From a virus, in the IMG/VR virus record IMGVR_UViG_3300042881_003464, positions 1 to 64,000 of that record: DNA of 64,000 bases; one strand, written 5' to 3'. Numbering within the stretch: position 1 is the first letter of the stretch; each line of letters starts with the position of its first letter. The notes beneath the pieces are model-generated. The model saw only the letters and a program-made list of their open reading frames with translations, was not told where the DNA came from and did not search any database. The translations under genes were made by a program, and so were the position numbers. Positions 41,596 through 50,778 of the stretch are shown piece by piece.

Positions 41596-41601
41596 TAAAT
41601 A
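41596..41601 (+). promoter_or_regulatory. Late-promoter-like TAAATA element before gp14
   Basis: Plus strand CCGGTAAATACTACGAGGAAC, 18 bases before the gp14 ATG (41620); the GAGGA that follows is the ribosome binding site. Same spacing as gp13 and gp19, but on the opposite strand. Confidence 0.55.
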
Positions 41602-41619
41602 CTACGAGGAACAGCCAAA

Positions 41620-42996
41620 ATGCCCAGATTAAGCCTATACCGCCCAAATCGCACCCGCGACTATCAGTTTTTGGACCGAACCATTTCGGAACAATACACC
41701 GTGGGCGGACTAGATATCTACCTACACAAGTATCTAGGCCCCAAGGTTACGGGCGATAGTTCAACAGACACTCAGCACGATGCTACCATGCCAAACTACG
41801 CAGGGGAAAGCCCGCTGTTTATTCAAGATCTGCTGTTGTTGGAAAACCGCGACAGAGCCTATGATCCAGATGTGTATGTGATGCGAGGAGTCTATCGCGC
41901 TCAAGACATTGATTTTGATCTAACCCAGTTTGGTTTGTTTTTAAACAATGACACACTGTTTGTGACTTTTCATTACAATGACATGATTGACAGTTTGGGT
42001 CGCAAGATCATGAACGGTGACGTACTGGAAGTGCCAAATCTACGTGATTACCATCCACTGGATTCAAACATTCCACGAGCACTGCCCAAGTTCTACGTGG
42101 TACAGGATGCTGCTTTTGCCAGCGAAGGTTTCAGTCAAACTTGGTTGCCACACCTTTGGCGTGTAAAAGCCACACCCATGGTCAATGCTCAAGAGTATCA
42201 AGACATACTACAACAGCCATTTGAACCAGAAAACGTCTGGGATCCAGGTAATTTTTATCCAGCCGGCAGTATTGTGAACTATGACAATGTTTACTATGTG
42301 GCTCTTAAAAACACACCTGCGGACATAGACATCACAAATACTGAATACTGGGCTGAAAAGAGTCGTATCAACACACTGGCGGATAGTGCTTCAACTCGCA
42401 ACAAAGATCTTGAGATTAATGATGCTATCTTGGTACAGGCCGAAGAAGAAGTACCAAAGAGTGGTTACGATACAGTAAAATTCTACATTCTGCCTACTAA
42501 CCCTGATGGATCGCCTGCTGATCCTAGCACTTATACTGCTGACTACACACAGACTGACGCCAGTCGTACTGTGAGCAATGAAAATCTAACACCAAGAGCA
42601 GATGGTTATACATCAGGTTATCTCACTGGTGATGGTATCGCGCCCAATGGTTTGCCTGTTACGCCCGGAGTTCGTTTTCCTTTACAGGCTGAAGTTGGAC
42701 AGTATTGCCTACGTCTAGATTACTTCCCTAATAGATTGTTTAGATTCAACGGCAGTCGTTGGGTAAAGATCGAAGAGGTTGTACGCACCAACCTTACACC
42801 TGGTGCGGACAACAATACCTTGCGTTCAGGCTTTGTGAACAATACATACACTGTGAACAGCACTGATCTTGGTCCAATACCCAGTAGACAAAGTCTTAGT
42901 CAAGCCCTTAAACCTAGAGCTGATAATGGAGATCAAGGTGGTAATAAAACGCCTAAGCCATATCCGCCTACCAAGCCCGGACAACCATCAAGTTAA
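41620..42996 (+). CDS. 14: Neck protein gp14
   Basis: A 458-residue neck protein, longer than T4 gp14 (256). The diagnostic block is TLFVTFHYNDMIDSLGRKIMNGDVLEVPNLRDYHPLDSNIPRALPKFYVVQD, followed by TWLPHLWRVKATPMVNAQEYQDIL; these are the hallmark of gp14 in T4-like marine phages. The insert near residues 205-250 (WDPGNFYPAGSIVNYDNVYYVALKNTPADIDITNTEYW) looks like a carbohydrate-binding-type module. It starts the plus-strand gp14-gp15 pair; gp13 is opposite in direction. Confidence 0.82.
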   Translation: MPRLSLYRPNRTRDYQFLDRTISEQYTVGGLDIYLHKYLGPKVTGDSSTDTQHDATMPNYAGESPLFIQDLLLLENRDRAYDPDVYVMRGVYRAQDIDFDLTQFGLFLNNDTLFVTFHYNDMIDSLGRKIMNGDVLEVPNLRDYHPLDSNIPRALPKFYVVQDAAFASEGFSQTWLPHLWRVKATPMVNAQEYQDILQQPFEPENVWDPGNFYPAGSIVNYDNVYYVALKNTPADIDITNTEYWAEKSRINTLADSASTRNKDLEINDAILVQAEEEVPKSGYDTVKFYILPTNPDGSPADPSTYTADYTQTDASRTVSNENLTPRADGYTSGYLTGDGIAPNGLPVTPGVRFPLQAEVGQYCLRLDYFPNRLFRFNGSRWVKIEEVVRTNLTPGADNNTLRSGFVNNTYTVNSTDLGPIPSRQSLSQALKPRADNGDQGGNKTPKPYPPTKPGQPSS

Positions 42997-42999
42997 CCT

Positions 43000-44448
43000 A
43001 TGCAACAGTTCTTTTATGACGGTCAAATACGCAGATTCTTGTTGCAGTTCACAAGAATTTTTTCAAACTTCCAAGTGGAGTTTGGACAGAATCTAGCAGG
43101 AGTATCACCACCAGATACCTTGTATCGTGTGCCTGTGCGTTATGGTGATTCTAGTCGTAATGCGCAGACCATTATTCAGCAGAACTCTGCAAACAGCATG
43201 CCCAGCACGCCAATCATGACGTTTTACATTTCTAGTCTTGATTATGATCGTGGCAGAATCCAAGAACCAACCTTTGTTGACAAAATCAATGTAAGACAGC
43301 GTTACTACGACACAGACAGTGACACCTATGAGGTCACCCAAGGCAATGCGTTTACGATTGAACGTCTAATGCCTGTGCCCTACAAACTTACTATTACTCT
43401 GGATATCTGGACCAGTAATACCAACCAAAAAATGCAGATACTTGAACAAATACTGACCTTGTTCAATCCTGCTCTAGAAATACAAAGTACAGACAACTAT
43501 ATTGATTGGACCAGTTTGAGTGTGGTTGAACTTGAGTCAGTGTCCTGGAGTTCGCGTACCATTCCCATGGGCACTGAAGATCCTATTGATATCTGTAGTC
43601 TTAGATTTGGTTTGCCAATTTGGATTTCAAGCCCAGCAAAGATCAAAAAACTTGGTGTTGTGGAACGTGTTATTGCCAGCATCTACGATTCACAAGGCGA
43701 TGCTTCCAATGCAGTTATTGACAGCGATCTACTGTTAGGCACTAGAGTCAAGGTCACACCATATAGCTATCAGGTACTGCTGTTGAATGGACAGTTGCAG
43801 ATACTACAACCTCAAGATGTGATATCACAACCTATTACCAGTTTGACCCCACCCGACTCACCAGTGGACGATGAACTAGTATGGCCCAGCGTGATCAACT
43901 TGTATGGCGTACTGCGTCCGGGTATCAGTTATGTAACCTTGGACAATCCTTGGGATCCAGACAGTTACATTGTTGGCACTGTGGCACTTAATCCAGCTGA
44001 TGATAGATTTTTGCTGTTTAACATTGATCCAGATACAGTGCCACAAAACACACTGCCACCAATTGATGCAGTGATCAATCCTTTGAAAAGTGCGCCTGGA
44101 GACGGACTAGATTCCAGCATGACTGGACAACGTTACTTGTTTACCGAGGCCACTGGCAGTGCGGAGAACTACACCACCCGCACGGATCCCTTTGGTGATC
44201 CATATAGTTTTGATGCTAACCCAACTGCCTGGAGAGGTATAAACGGTCAGCCTTTGATTGCCAATGCCAATGATATCGTTGAATTTGATGGTCAACGCTG
44301 GCGTGTGGTATTTGACAGCCAAAGCCTGGCGGATGTACAATACGTGACAAATATCACTACTGGAATACAGTACAAATGGACAGGCGAAGACTGGGTAAAA
44401 AGCTATGATGGATTGTATCCGGGGGGATCGTGGAATCTAATTCTCTAA
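43000..44448 (+). CDS. 15: Tail completion / sheath stabiliser gp15
   Basis: A 482-residue protein. The start MQQFFYDGQIRRFLLQFTRIFSNFQVEFG and the blocks RVPVRYGDSSRNAQTI, YKLTITLDIWTSNTNQKMQILEQILTLFNPALEIQ match gp15, which caps the tail after sheath assembly. T4 gp15 has 272 residues; the extra C-terminal half is beta-rich (SYVTLDNPWDPDSYIVGTVALN). It is 3 bases downstream of gp14 and overlaps the Nudix gene by 19. Confidence 0.78.
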   Translation: MQQFFYDGQIRRFLLQFTRIFSNFQVEFGQNLAGVSPPDTLYRVPVRYGDSSRNAQTIIQQNSANSMPSTPIMTFYISSLDYDRGRIQEPTFVDKINVRQRYYDTDSDTYEVTQGNAFTIERLMPVPYKLTITLDIWTSNTNQKMQILEQILTLFNPALEIQSTDNYIDWTSLSVVELESVSWSSRTIPMGTEDPIDICSLRFGLPIWISSPAKIKKLGVVERVIASIYDSQGDASNAVIDSDLLLGTRVKVTPYSYQVLLLNGQLQILQPQDVISQPITSLTPPDSPVDDELVWPSVINLYGVLRPGISYVTLDNPWDPDSYIVGTVALNPADDRFLLFNIDPDTVPQNTLPPIDAVINPLKSAPGDGLDSSMTGQRYLFTEATGSAENYTTRTDPFGDPYSFDANPTAWRGINGQPLIANANDIVEFDGQRWRVVFDSQSLADVQYVTNITTGIQYKWTGEDWVKSYDGLYPGGSWNLIL

Positions 44449-44927
44449 ACGCAGTTGGTGTGTTGTTTTTCAGCGTACACACACGCCGATATCTATATGT
44501 TATGCGTAATGATGTGCGCCATCCCAACACCTGGGGACTGCCTGGTGGCAAATGCGATGCAGGCGAAAGTCTGTTAGACACCATACATCGTGAATGTAAA
44601 GAAGAACTTAATCTAGATTTTGTAAACGCAAAATTTTTACCGCTTGAGAAATGGACATCGGGGGATCAAAGTTTTAGCTATCACACTTTTTTCTGTCAAG
44701 TTGATCAAGAATTTGTACCAGTGCTCAATGACGAGCATCTAGGTTATGCTTGGATAGATAGTGGAATATGGCCTAAGCCCATGCACCCAGGTCTTTGGAA
44801 CACCATGCACATGCAGGCTATTCAAGAAAAAATTGCTACACTAGAAGAAAACTTAGAGTCTACCAACTACTACGTTGATGACTCCCGTCCCTCCCTGGGA
44901 TTCCTCCAAAGCCTTGCCAATAACTGA
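44430..44927 (+). CDS. Nudix hydrolase
   Basis: A 165-residue protein with a full Nudix box at residues 40-62 (GKCDAGE ... RECKEEL), where G-x5-E-x7-RE-U-x-EE is complete except for N61 in place of Gly. TWGLPGG precedes it. Possible substrates are nucleoside diphosphate sugars, Ap4A or dNTPs; the relation to GDP-mannose mannosyl hydrolases is suggested by the sugar genes in the phage. It starts at GTG 44430 with GGGGGG nearby, inside the end of gp15. Its end overlaps the opposite gene by 75 bases. Confidence 0.7.
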   Translation: MESNSLNAVGVLFFSVHTRRYLYVMRNDVRHPNTWGLPGGKCDAGESLLDTIHRECKEELNLDFVNAKFLPLEKWTSGDQSFSYHTFFCQVDQEFVPVLNDEHLGYAWIDSGIWPKPMHPGLWNTMHMQAIQEKIATLEENLESTNYYVDDSRPSLGFLQSLANN

Positions 44928-45866
44928 TCCAATACTGGGATTGGCGTCGGCTCTAGCATAACCATTGCCTGCGCTGACCATTAGATCACCTTTGCTCACC
45001 GGACCAATGACCTTGGTTGGCACTTTGCCCATCAAGGCCACAGGAGTGGCATTTGGCGCATCCATAACAGAGTTCATGATATAAGCGGGATCAGTAGACA
45101 CTACTCCTGCTACTCTACGATCACTGTCAACTACGCTGATAGTGACATCATTGGGTCCACCAAAACTCAAAACAGTACCAGGTTCGTAATATTCATCAGC
45201 TTGATACATCTCTGCCAAGTCAGCGTACTGTGCTGATGTGGCCTTGACAAACGCAGTGTTAAAGTAACCAGAACTGCTGCCAATGTTTCCCACAGCATTA
45301 CTGCCACCATTTATAATAGCAGATACAGCATTGTTAGAGTTCACTGTTAGAACTCCAGCTGTGGTTAGATTGCCGCCTGTGATGTTGCCTGTGATCTCAG
45401 CAAGACCTCCAGCATAGATATTGCCCGCAATGCCAGCACCGCCTGAAACTCTCAAGGCGCCTGAAGTTGTGCTGGTGCTGTTTGTGGTTGCAGCTACCAG
45501 TGCTGAATTTACATTAGCCAACCCTGTCACAGTAATATTACCGCCTGTGATATTACCTGTCACACTGGCAATGCCAGTGGTTATTAAGTTTCCACCTGTG
45601 ACATTTGCAGTGGCAGTGACATTACCACCTGTAATATTACCTGTGATGCTGACCAAGCCCACGCCCTGTATAGTAGGGGATGTGAGTGTTTTGTTGGTCA
45701 AAGTTTGCGCACCATCTGTGCTGACCAACGCTGTCCCCCCTGCGGTGGTACCGTCATGTACCCGCACAGTGTTGATAGTTGTATCAACTGTGATTTCGCC
45801 CACAGCACCTGTAAAAGCGTTGTTTTGCGAAGTTGTTCCACGTCTAAGTTGTACTTGTATGGCCAT
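44853..45866 (-). CDS. Tail fibre protein with self-cleaving-type C-terminus
   Basis: A 337-residue protein. The N-terminus MAIQVQLRRGTTSQNNAFTGAVGEITVDTT is a recurrent phage tail-fibre N-terminal module. Residues 90-190 contain NITGGN/V repeats as in the giant fibre. The C-terminus contains SAQYADLAEMYQADEYYEPGTVLSFGG and AGVVSTDPAYIMN, a domain found at the ends of phage fibre proteins that may act as chaperone or auto-processing unit. A TAAATATC element precedes it. Confidence 0.65.
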   Translation of the reverse strand: MAIQVQLRRGTTSQNNAFTGAVGEITVDTTINTVRVHDGTTAGGTALVSTDGAQTLTNKTLTSPTIQGVGLVSITGNITGGNVTATANVTGGNLITTGIASVTGNITGGNITVTGLANVNSALVAATTNSTSTTSGALRVSGGAGIAGNIYAGGLAEITGNITGGNLTTAGVLTVNSNNAVSAIINGGSNAVGNIGSSSGYFNTAFVKATSAQYADLAEMYQADEYYEPGTVLSFGGPNDVTISVVDSDRRVAGVVSTDPAYIMNSVMDAPNATPVALMGKVPTKVIGPVSKGDLMVSAGNGYARADANPSIGSVIGKALEESQGGTGVINVVVGRL

Positions 45867-45884
45867 TTGATCGTTCCTGTTAGA

Positions 45885-45890
45885 TATTTA
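45885..45890 (-). promoter_or_regulatory. Late-promoter-like TAAATA element
   Basis: Minus strand CTAAATATCTAACAGGAACG, ending 18 bases before the ATG of the fibre gene at 45866. Confidence 0.5.
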
Positions 45891-45896
45891 GTTTGG

Positions 45897-46202
45897 TTAG
45901 GAATTATCAGGTTTTGGGTACTTGGCTTTGATAGCGGCTATCTGTGTGTGCCAAGCATCAAATCCACCGTGAAACAGGGTATCCAGCTGATCTTCTATTT
46001 TTGGGTATTCTGCTCGACGCTGTCTAGCATAGTTTTGGTCATCGTAGAGTTTTTTGAGTCTAGCCATTTCAGCTTCACACTCAGCGCGACTTGGGGCTGG
46101 GCTGGAATCTCGCCAGTCAAGTCCTACATAATCGTCCCCGGTTAGAGCCCACTGCGCTCCAGGACGCAAACTCAATAGAGCTGCTGCTAAATCATATGCC
46201 AT
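45897..46202 (-). CDS. XkdW-like tail fibre assembly protein
   Basis: A 101-residue protein. The motif YPKIEDQLDTLFHGGFDAWHTQIAAIKAKYP at the C-terminus resembles the conserved end of XkdW-like or fibre-assembly proteins, where 'YPxIEDQLDxL' recurs. The N-terminal half has PGAQWALTGDDYVGLDW, also seen in such proteins. It lies between receptor-binding-like genes, in line with a helper in fibre assembly. Confidence 0.6.
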   Translation of the reverse strand: MAYDLAAALLSLRPGAQWALTGDDYVGLDWRDSSPAPSRAECEAEMARLKKLYDDQNYARQRRAEYPKIEDQLDTLFHGGFDAWHTQIAAIKAKYPKPDNS

Positions 46203-46203
46203 T

Positions 46204-46776
46204 TTAATCTCCTAATCTTTCTACAAAATAATCAACCATGCGTCCAATGTCACCTGTGGTGTTGCCGCACAGTGCTGAATAGTTGGTCCATCCTGGATTA
46301 CCACCACTAAAATCACTGGTAACAGTTTTACCAGCTGTTGACCATTGTTGCAGTTGATAGGTAGCGGAAGTGCTGTCAACTGTGTAAACAATACTGTAGT
46401 TTTCATTATGGCTGTCTTCGCTACCAGTTCTTGCACTGACTCCCACTGCCACACTGTTTCCTGCCTTGGTCACTGCTAACACTGTCCATACGTCTCCACC
46501 ACTGGCTTGCCTATAAGCTGTGTACACTCTATAGGTACCAGTGTAGGCATGTGTCCAGGTTGATGTAGCAGTGTTTACTGTTATATTTTGGCTTGGTCCA
46601 GCATTATTAAACAACATCTGTGTGCCTGTGCTACCAGTACTAGAAATAGTCAATGTAACTGCTGCATCATTCACAGCATAGTACATACTGGCATAGGCGG
46701 TACGACCAATGTTTTGTGTTGGTATGGTAAAATTACCCGTTGTGGTAGCTAGGTTGTTTACTCTTAGTGTGCTCAT
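46204..46776 (-). CDS. Short receptor-binding-like tail protein
   Basis: A 190-residue beta-rich protein starting MSTLRVNNLATTTGN. Its N-terminus shares the pattern MSTxxxNxxQ/L with the next upstream paralogues, suggesting a shared attachment segment. The body is different from its neighbours (YRQASGGDVWTVLAVTKAGNSVAVGVSARTG). Its start overlaps the upstream stop by four bases. Probably a receptor-binding tip module. Confidence 0.55.
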   Translation of the reverse strand: MSTLRVNNLATTTGNFTIPTQNIGRTAYASMYYAVNDAAVTLTISSTGSTGTQMLFNNAGPSQNITVNTATSTWTHAYTGTYRVYTAYRQASGGDVWTVLAVTKAGNSVAVGVSARTGSEDSHNENYSIVYTVDSTSATYQLQQWSTAGKTVTSDFSGGNPGWTNYSALCGNTTGDIGRMVDYFVERLGD

Positions 46777-47294
46777 GCTACTACCTCTATTAAAGTAACT
46801 GTGCTTATTCCTCTTTTACCTGTGGTGTTATCTGCATCACTTACACTGCGATTGATATAGATCGCATTGGTATTGTCATTGTTTACGTAAAACTGATAGG
46901 TCAGCTGACTGGTTGTGTTTGGGGAATCAAGGTATGAATAAACAAAGGTGTTTGATTGATTACTATCAGAAGCCAGTGCCATGCCCATGGAAACTCGCTG
47001 CCTGCTGCCTGCGCCATCACCTAGACCAATATTAGTCGTTCCTCTCTTGAACCAACCACCATATGTAGTGCCAGTAGATGAATACATTATGTGACCTAGA
47101 ATTAAGATCTTGTTTGTAGATGCTGTGGGAGTTATATTAGCAGCCAAACCTGTTACCAGTAGTTCTGTGCCGTTAGCAGCAGCCACAAAAGTATCAGTTT
47201 TCACTGTTTGAACCACTTGTAGAATACTGCCGGTGGTTTGCAGTATGGTCTTGCCAGTTAAACTTTGCACTTGATTCAGCAGTAAAGTGCTCAT
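46773..47294 (-). CDS. Short receptor-binding-like tail protein
   Basis: A 173-residue beta-rich protein starting MSTLLLNQVQSLTGK. It continues ILQVVQTVKTDTFVAAANGTELLVTGLAANITPTASTNKILILGHIMYS, a pattern common in small phage tip proteins, and ends ITLIEVVA-like (VTLIEVVA). The four-base overlap on both sides places it in a translationally coupled chain. Confidence 0.55.
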   Translation of the reverse strand: MSTLLLNQVQSLTGKTILQTTGSILQVVQTVKTDTFVAAANGTELLVTGLAANITPTASTNKILILGHIMYSSTGTTYGGWFKRGTTNIGLGDGAGSRQRVSMGMALASDSNQSNTFVYSYLDSPNTTSQLTYQFYVNNDNTNAIYINRSVSDADNTTGKRGISTVTLIEVVA

Positions 47295-47866
47295 TGTTCT
47301 ATCTCCATTATTGTTCCTGTGCTAACTTGATATTCATGCGAATCACCTTGGTTTAAACTTCTATTTAAGTTAAATGTGAACTGTGACCCGTTTGCGGATC
47401 TTATGGCAGGAGTATAGGTCCTAGCCGCAGTAGATCCTGAAATTTCGCTGTATAGAATATACCAGTTTTGCGGAGTGCTACCATCATCACCGTCATACAT
47501 AGACGGCACATATCCGCTCCAACGCTGATTACCTGCTTGACTGTTGTAACCCTGATAACCAGCGGTAGTGATCAAACTGTCATTTTTGTGTATTACCCAA
47601 ACATTATCGTTGTTTACTTCGCCGCATATCATCCATTCTATGATCAACAAACTATTTGCATATACAGGAGTAAACGGCATAGCCAATGGGCCAATTAGTG
47701 TGCCATCACCCGAGGGAAATGAGCTATAGGAACTTACAGCATCAGCCCGAGTCAGAGTAGTTTGAATTATTCTACCTGGAAAACTAAACACCGAACCGTT
47801 GTTCATGGTAATAACGTTGCCGTTGTTAGCAGGGCCTTGAATTTGATTTACTGCCACTGTGCTCAT
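47291..47866 (-). CDS. Receptor-binding-like tail protein, paralogue B
   Basis: A 191-residue protein starting MSTVAVNQIQGPANNGN. Its body, from FPGRIIQTTLTRADAVSSY through SLLIIEWMICGEVNNDNVWVIHKND to GTIMEIEQ, matches the C-terminal domain of the large gene at 48444-49982 and the next gene at 47863-48447. These three are clearly one family with diverged surface residues. Confidence 0.6.
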   Translation of the reverse strand: MSTVAVNQIQGPANNGNVITMNNGSVFSFPGRIIQTTLTRADAVSSYSSFPSGDGTLIGPLAMPFTPVYANSLLIIEWMICGEVNNDNVWVIHKNDSLITTAGYQGYNSQAGNQRWSGYVPSMYDGDDGSTPQNWYILYSEISGSTAARTYTPAIRSANGSQFTFNLNRSLNQGDSHEYQVSTGTIMEIEQ

Positions 47867-48447
47867 GGTACTATCTCCATTACTATACCGTTACTAACAG
47901 CGTTCTCTTGATTGTCTTGGCCGGCACTAGCAGCTACCCTGTTGAAGAAAAATGTATAGGCAGCCCCATTTTCACTGGATCTCACCGCAGGTGCATAGGT
48001 TCTTGAATTAGTATTACTTGGCCTAATATAATATTGAATCCAATACATGGTGCCGGTACTGTCAGTGTTGTTGTCATACCAAGATGTAACATATCCACTT
48101 TGCAGATTCACGTTGCCAACCACATTGTTAAATCCTTGATAGCCTGAATCTGTGATCAATGCACCGTCGCGATGGATCAAAAAGTTTACGTTATGATTGC
48201 TTTCACCTGCAATGCTCCAACGAAACAGCAGATAGTTGTTGGCACTTTTTGGAGCAATGGTTAGATTCAAATCAGTTATGGTTGTACCTATACCCGAGTT
48301 GGGAGCGGAGTAAGTGGTAATTACGTCCGACCGTGCCGTGCGCACTTGTATCACTGATCCACCGGGTCTAATGTTTGTAGCTGAAGGAACTGAGATGGCT
48401 GTCTGTCCGTACACAGGTGACACATTGCCTACAATAATCTTGCTCAC
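47863..48447 (-). CDS. Receptor-binding-like tail protein, paralogue A
   Basis: A 194-residue protein starting MSKIIVGNVSPVYGQTAI. It shares RPGGSVIQVRTARSDVITTY, LTIAPKSANNYLLFRWSIAGESNHNVNFLIHRDG and VMEIVP with its two neighbours. Overlaps them by four bases on each side. The family ends in MEI(V/E/A)(P/Q) in all three, a likely tip motif. Confidence 0.6.
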   Translation of the reverse strand: MSKIIVGNVSPVYGQTAISVPSATNIRPGGSVIQVRTARSDVITTYSAPNSGIGTTITDLNLTIAPKSANNYLLFRWSIAGESNHNVNFLIHRDGALITDSGYQGFNNVVGNVNLQSGYVTSWYDNNTDSTGTMYWIQYYIRPSNTNSRTYAPAVRSSENGAAYTFFFNRVAASAGQDNQENAVSNGIVMEIVP

Positions 48448-49982
48448 TGTGCAATCTCCATTACGTAGCCTGCGCTGACTGAGACTTCGTATGAATCTTG
48501 TCCGCTGCTACCATAGGTTCTGTTAAGACAAAAACTTGTGCTGCCGGCATTGGCTATTGCAATGGCAGGTTGATAGGTTCTAGTTTGAATACCATATGCT
48601 GGTATCAAATATTGAATACATAGGTTAGACATTGTAGAGTTATCGTCTCCTCGATCGTATCTTGACATAGCATAACCTGCAAAGTTAGCCAGTCCTTTTT
48701 GATTGTTAGTACCTTCAAAACCTGGTTGCACAATTACCTGTCCGTCTTGAAAAATTCGCCAGACCGTATCGTGATTTACTTCGCCGTTTATCATCCAACG
48801 ACACAAAATCAAACTAGTAGGACTTTTAGGAGTAATAGTAAGGCCAAGTTCACCTATGGCAGTGCCAGGACCGGCCGGTACGGAATAAACTGTTCTATTG
48901 TCTGTTCTAATATACTTGACCTGTATGATAGTTCCCGGCACAGCCACCACACCACCGTTGTCTACAGGAATCTTCTGATCTTCAGCGGTTAAAGGATATC
49001 GTACAACCACAATACCGGAACCACCGTTACCACCTTGGTTGTTGGCATTGTAATGGCTTCCGCCACCACCACCTCCGCCGGTGTTTGTGCCTCCATTGCC
49101 GCCCGGAGTATTGGTCTGCGAGCCAGTGCTGCCTCCACCGCCCGGACTGCCATTGTTGTATCCCAGTCCGCCTGAAGTGGTTCCTACTGCTCCGCCGCCA
49201 CCGCCGCCTATGCCACCGTTACCGCCATTGATACTGTATCCCGAACCACCTCCACCACCGCCCCAGTAGTAACCAACGCCAAGAATGTCACTGTATTTTC
49301 CAGGTCCACCATCGCTGAAAAAAGTGGAAGGAATACCAGCACCACCTGCACCACCACCGCCGCCACTGTAATACTGTCCGCCACCTTGGCCACCTGCATA
49401 GCCTTGTCCAGCAGTACCAGCACCACCAGATCTTGTGCCACCGTCACTGTATCCGCTGGCGCCACCACCTGAACCACCACTGTTGCCTGTGGGTCCTGGT
49501 GTGTATTGATAGTAGCTGCTGCCGCCGGCTCCTCCGCCCACAGCGGTTAGACCAAAAATTGAAGAATTGCTGCCATTGTAGGCCGGTTGTGTGAATTGAT
49601 GTGCGGTAGGCTGTCCTGATGTTCTTCCTGCAGGCCATTGACCTCCGCCAGGCGCACCTTGACCGCCTGCACCCACAACCACCATGTAGTCGCCGCGACT
49701 CACGGTAAACTTGCCTGTGAGAACTCCGCCTCCTCCACCACCACCGCCCATGTCCATACCACCGCCACCACCACCACCAACAATTAGGTAGTCAACTATG
49801 CCATTGGTTCCTGGACTGTTCACACTAAACCTACCATTAGCAGTAAAAATTTGAACTTGATACTGCACGCCATTTACAGTTATGGTATTGGTAATATCAC
49901 CGCCGTGAGCGTTTACAGGCACAAATGAGCTGGCTGCTGTGGTGTTTGCTTGTATGTTTCCAACTGTGAGTATGCTAGGCAT
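48444..49982 (-). CDS. Glycine-rich adhesin with paralogous tip domain
   Basis: A 512-residue protein. The N-terminal attachment part (MPSILTVGNIQANTTAAS) and a beta domain are followed by about 250 residues that are extremely rich in Gly (runs of 6-8 Gly), like the polyglycine II-helix region of T4-type Gp38 adhesins. The last 170 residues (PGTIIQVKYIRTDNRTVYSV to GYVMEIAQ) are the same domain as in the two following genes. This looks like an adhesin head fused to the local receptor-binding family. Confidence 0.68.
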   Translation of the reverse strand: MPSILTVGNIQANTTAASSFVPVNAHGGDITNTITVNGVQYQVQIFTANGRFSVNSPGTNGIVDYLIVGGGGGGGMDMGGGGGGGGVLTGKFTVSRGDYMVVVGAGGQGAPGGGQWPAGRTSGQPTAHQFTQPAYNGSNSSIFGLTAVGGGAGGSSYYQYTPGPTGNSGGSGGGASGYSDGGTRSGGAGTAGQGYAGGQGGGQYYSGGGGGAGGAGIPSTFFSDGGPGKYSDILGVGYYWGGGGGGSGYSINGGNGGIGGGGGGAVGTTSGGLGYNNGSPGGGGSTGSQTNTPGGNGGTNTGGGGGGGSHYNANNQGGNGGSGIVVVRYPLTAEDQKIPVDNGGVVAVPGTIIQVKYIRTDNRTVYSVPAGPGTAIGELGLTITPKSPTSLILCRWMINGEVNHDTVWRIFQDGQVIVQPGFEGTNNQKGLANFAGYAMSRYDRGDDNSTMSNLCIQYLIPAYGIQTRTYQPAIAIANAGSTSFCLNRTYGSSGQDSYEVSVSAGYVMEIAQ

Positions 49983-50753
49983 TTAGGCTATGGTCCAAAA
50001 AGCTCCGCTGGCCACGGTCACAGTGACATTACTGTTAATAGTCACAGGCCCTGCACTGAAGTTGTTGTAGCTAGTGGGCAAGGTAGTGTTCACGGTGATA
50101 TTAGCAGGATTCTGTTGATATCCAGATGTGTTTAAGAATTGTCCTGGAGTAGTGCCATCAGCACCATAAACGCCCATGGCGTTGCCCCCGGTATCTCTCA
50201 ATACCACATTGCCAAGAATTATGGTATTGCCAGCCATCCAAAGATTAGCCCATCGCAACGAGCTACTGCCAAGACTGTAGACATTGTCAGCGATGGGAAC
50301 AAAATTAGCCTTGAGAGTGGTATCCCCGTTTGAAAACACCGCAACATTTGAATTACCTGCGACAGAAATAGCAATGTTGCCATTGGCTGTGGTCACTGCC
50401 ACGTTGGAATTTCCGCTGACTATGTTGCTTACAGTAACGGCCACTCCTGTAATACAGGCACCGTTTCCCAAGAGAAAATTAGCTGATACGTTGCCAGTGG
50501 CAGTAATATTACCAAGTGAGCTTACCTGATTAGCATTTAACCAATCACCTGTGACGTTGCCAGTGGCAGTTACTGTGCCGGATGCAGTGATTGATGTAAA
50601 CGCTCCGGTGTTGGCCTGTACATTACCGATTGGAGTGTTGTTGATTGATGATGTGGCCAACAATGCCCAGGCACTGCCGTTGTACTGCCAGGTTCTGTTG
50701 TTATATGTATAAAGGTCACCAACTAAGGGCGAGCTAGGAAAATCTAATGGCAT
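49983..50753 (-). CDS. Tail fibre protein
   Basis: A 256-residue protein with an N-terminal phage tail-fibre module (PLVGDLYTYNNRTWQYNGSAWALLATS), GNVTG-type repeats like those of the giant fibre, and a C-terminal block (TTLPTSYNNFSAGPVTINSNVTVTVASGAFWTI) common at fibre ends. It begins one base upstream of the adhesin start, so both are expressed together. Confidence 0.6.
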   Translation of the reverse strand: MPLDFPSSPLVGDLYTYNNRTWQYNGSAWALLATSSINNTPIGNVQANTGAFTSITASGTVTATGNVTGDWLNANQVSSLGNITATGNVSANFLLGNGACITGVAVTVSNIVSGNSNVAVTTANGNIAISVAGNSNVAVFSNGDTTLKANFVPIADNVYSLGSSSLRWANLWMAGNTIILGNVVLRDTGGNAMGVYGADGTTPGQFLNTSGYQQNPANITVNTTLPTSYNNFSAGPVTINSNVTVTVASGAFWTIA

Positions 50754-50778
50754 AGTTCTAGTCTTTCTCCGATGTAGT

